Part shown: one piece after another, positions 5,790-6,548 of the stretch
Position numbering within the stretch: the stretch's first letter is position 1
Layout of the letters: each line of letters starts with the position of its first letter
NCBI GenBank assembly: GCA_018064695.1
Contig: JAGHUU010000104.1
Coordinates: 1-6,548 of the forward strand
Length of the DNA: 6,548 nt
Source: Candidatus Blautia equi
GTDB taxonomy: Bacteria > Bacillota > Clostridia > Lachnospirales > Lachnospiraceae
Direction: 5' to 3'
Notes under the pieces: model-generated
What the model saw: the letters and a program-made list of their open reading frames with translations, nothing else
Told to the model about the DNA's origin: nothing
The model's database searches: none
Translations under genes and position numbers: made by a program

Positions 5790-5816
5790 GCGTACGTAGT
5801 TATTTAAGATTCTGAA

Positions 5817-6296
5817 TTATTCAGGATAGATCAGGCGGTCAGGCTTGATATCGTAGAGTACCTCATCCAGATATTTTTTTGCCAGGTATTTTGCCATGCC
5901 AAGGTTCATATCCAGATAGTTGCCGCAGTCTTTTGCGCTGGCACCGGGAACCTCTCCCTCAAAATCGCGGATGAATTCAAAGGTGGCGATCATGAGCGGA
6001 ACGATGTCCTTGGATTCATAGTCGCCTGCAAGGATCAGATAGTTGCCGGTACGGCAGCCCATTGGACCCCAGTAGATAACTTTGGAGCTGTAGTCCGGGT
6101 CGTTTCTAAGATAGGTGGCAGCCAGATGCTCGATGGTGTGAAGCTCTGCGGTGTTCATGACAGGCTCCTCGTTTGGGGAGGTCATGCGGATATCAAAGGT
6201 TGTGAGTACGTGCTCGCCCACCTGATCCTTGCGGGATACGTATACGCCGGGCTGCAGCTTCAGATGGTCTATAGTAAAGCTTGCGATCTTTTCCAT
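5817..6296 (-). CDS. luxS: LuxS, S-ribosylhomocysteine lyase
   Basis: Cytoplasmic metalloenzyme that cleaves S-ribosylhomocysteine to homocysteine and DPD, the precursor of autoinducer-2, in the activated methyl cycle. The 159 residues match the usual length. The metal ligands are visible: HTIEH at 53-57 (H53, H57, with catalytic E56) and C124 in AKDCGNYLDMN. The catalytic cysteine is C81 in GPMGCRTG (equivalent to C84 of B. subtilis). H11 in IDHLKLQPGVYV and R37 in FDIRMTSPN are also kept, so the enzyme should be active. On the - strand GAGGA (complement of 6303-6307) lies 6 bases before ATG. It is monocistronic: no pfs, metK or metE-type neighbour is in view, it is divergent from a lipoprotein gene, and it converges on another. 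Confidence 0.98.
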   Translation of the reverse strand: MEKIASFTIDHLKLQPGVYVSRKDQVGEHVLTTFDIRMTSPNEEPVMNTAELHTIEHLAATYLRNDPDYSSKVIYWGPMGCRTGNYLILAGDYESKDIVPLMIATFEFIRDFEGEVPGASAKDCGNYLDMNLGMAKYLAKKYLDEVLYDIKPDRLIYPE

Positions 6297-6347
6297 GGTT
6301 TTTCCTCTTTTCTTTTAGTCTGTACCGGTCTTGCCGGACCATTTATC

Positions 6348-6376
6348 ATCTTAGCAGACTTCTCCTGTGGTTGCAA
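6348..6376 (-). promoter_or_regulatory. luxS: Predicted sigma-A promoter of luxS
   Basis: Read on the - strand: TTGCAA (6376-6371), a 17-base spacer and TAAGAT (6353-6348), with TG two bases upstream making an extended -10 (TGcTAAGAT). The predicted start near 6341 gives a leader of about 45 bases. That leader includes a short GC hairpin (arms around CCGG, plus-strand about 6322-6340) of uncertain meaning. Confidence 0.6.
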
Positions 6377-6397
6377 GTTCTGTTCGTGTGTGATACA

Positions 6398-6428
6398 TTG
6401 TAGTAGTTATTGTGAAACAGTTTATAAT
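6398..6428 (+). promoter_or_regulatory. Predicted promoter of the downstream lipoprotein gene
   Basis: A perfect TATAAT lies at 6423-6428. The best -35 is TTGTAG at 6398-6403 with a longish 19-base spacer. The predicted start is near 6435, which would fall at the edge of the ribosome site (AAGGAG, 6436-6441) and leave an unusually short leader, so the true start may differ. Confidence 0.4.
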
Positions 6429-6450
6429 TCTTGTGAAGGAGATCAATATT

Positions 6451-6548
6451 ATGAAGAAAAGACTTTTATATATGCTGCTTGCAGTTGTGACTGCTGTGAC
6501 GGTTCTTTCCGGATGCGATGGTATTGGAGGAACTGCTAAGACTACTTC
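6451..6548 (+). CDS. Lipoprotein, N-terminal part (3' end outside window)
   Basis: The first 32 codons are present. They encode a lipoprotein signal peptide: MKKR, a hydrophobic core of about residues 5-18, and the lipobox LSGC at 19-22, so C22 would be lipidated and the mature protein anchored on the outer face of the membrane. The mature start DGIGGTAKTT is a flexible Gly/Thr linker and says nothing on function. AAGGAG at 6436-6441 lies 9 bases before ATG. It is divergent from luxS. A solute-binding protein, a foldase or another surface lipoprotein are all possible. Confidence 0.85.
   Translation, partial: MKKRLLYMLLAVVTAVTVLSGCDGIGGTAKTT

Noticed and set aside
6126..6539. 137-residue reading frame on the + strand
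   Set aside because: It is antisense to luxS, then runs out of frame through the luxS-lipoprotein intergenic region and the lipoprotein start.

Overview
The window reads like the chromosome of a Lachnospiraceae-type Firmicute (Blautia/Dorea-like gut Clostridia). The support is strong AAGGAG-type ribosome binding sites, a NiaR-type NAD repressor, a YdjI-like SPFH protein, a stand-alone luxS, lipoproteins with PT-rich linkers, and tight co-directional operons. Genus-level assignment is a guess. There are no RNA genes, mobile elements or CRISPR arrays, and I see no frameshifted genes.

Left part (1-1977, + strand): the end of a cobalamin nucleotide-loop assembly operon. It holds the C-terminus of CobU, then cobS (overlapping cobU by one base), a short CobU-like paralogue with an altered P-loop, and a CobC-type histidine phosphatase. 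CobU activates adenosylcobinamide to the GDP form, CobS joins it to alpha-ribazole, and CobC supplies the dephosphorylation step. CobT is not in view. The role of the short CobU paralogue is unclear.

Middle (about 1955-5179, + strand): a probable separate transcription unit. It starts at an extended -10 promoter inside the 3' end of cobC, with a perfect 7-bp inverted repeat lying over the -10/start region. It reads a DUF1015 protein, the niacin-responsive repressor NiaR, and a large SPFH-domain protein ending in three tandem zinc ribbons, and stops at a strong hairpin. No promoter or terminator is evident between these three genes. The layout suggests autoregulation by NiaR and a possible functional link between NAD status, DUF1015 and the SPFH protein, which is inference.

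Right part (5180-6548): a monocistronic SH3-like lipoprotein gene has its own TATAAT promoter and a hairpin in its leader. It converges on luxS (- strand) and the two share a bidirectional terminator. luxS is divergent from a second lipoprotein gene that runs off the window, and each has a recognisable promoter in the 154-bp intergenic region.

The most unusual items are the truncated CobU paralogue, the DUF1015-niaR-SPFH linkage with its operator-like palindrome, and the tandem zinc-ribbon tail on the SPFH protein. I found no clear evidence of a wholly new system.
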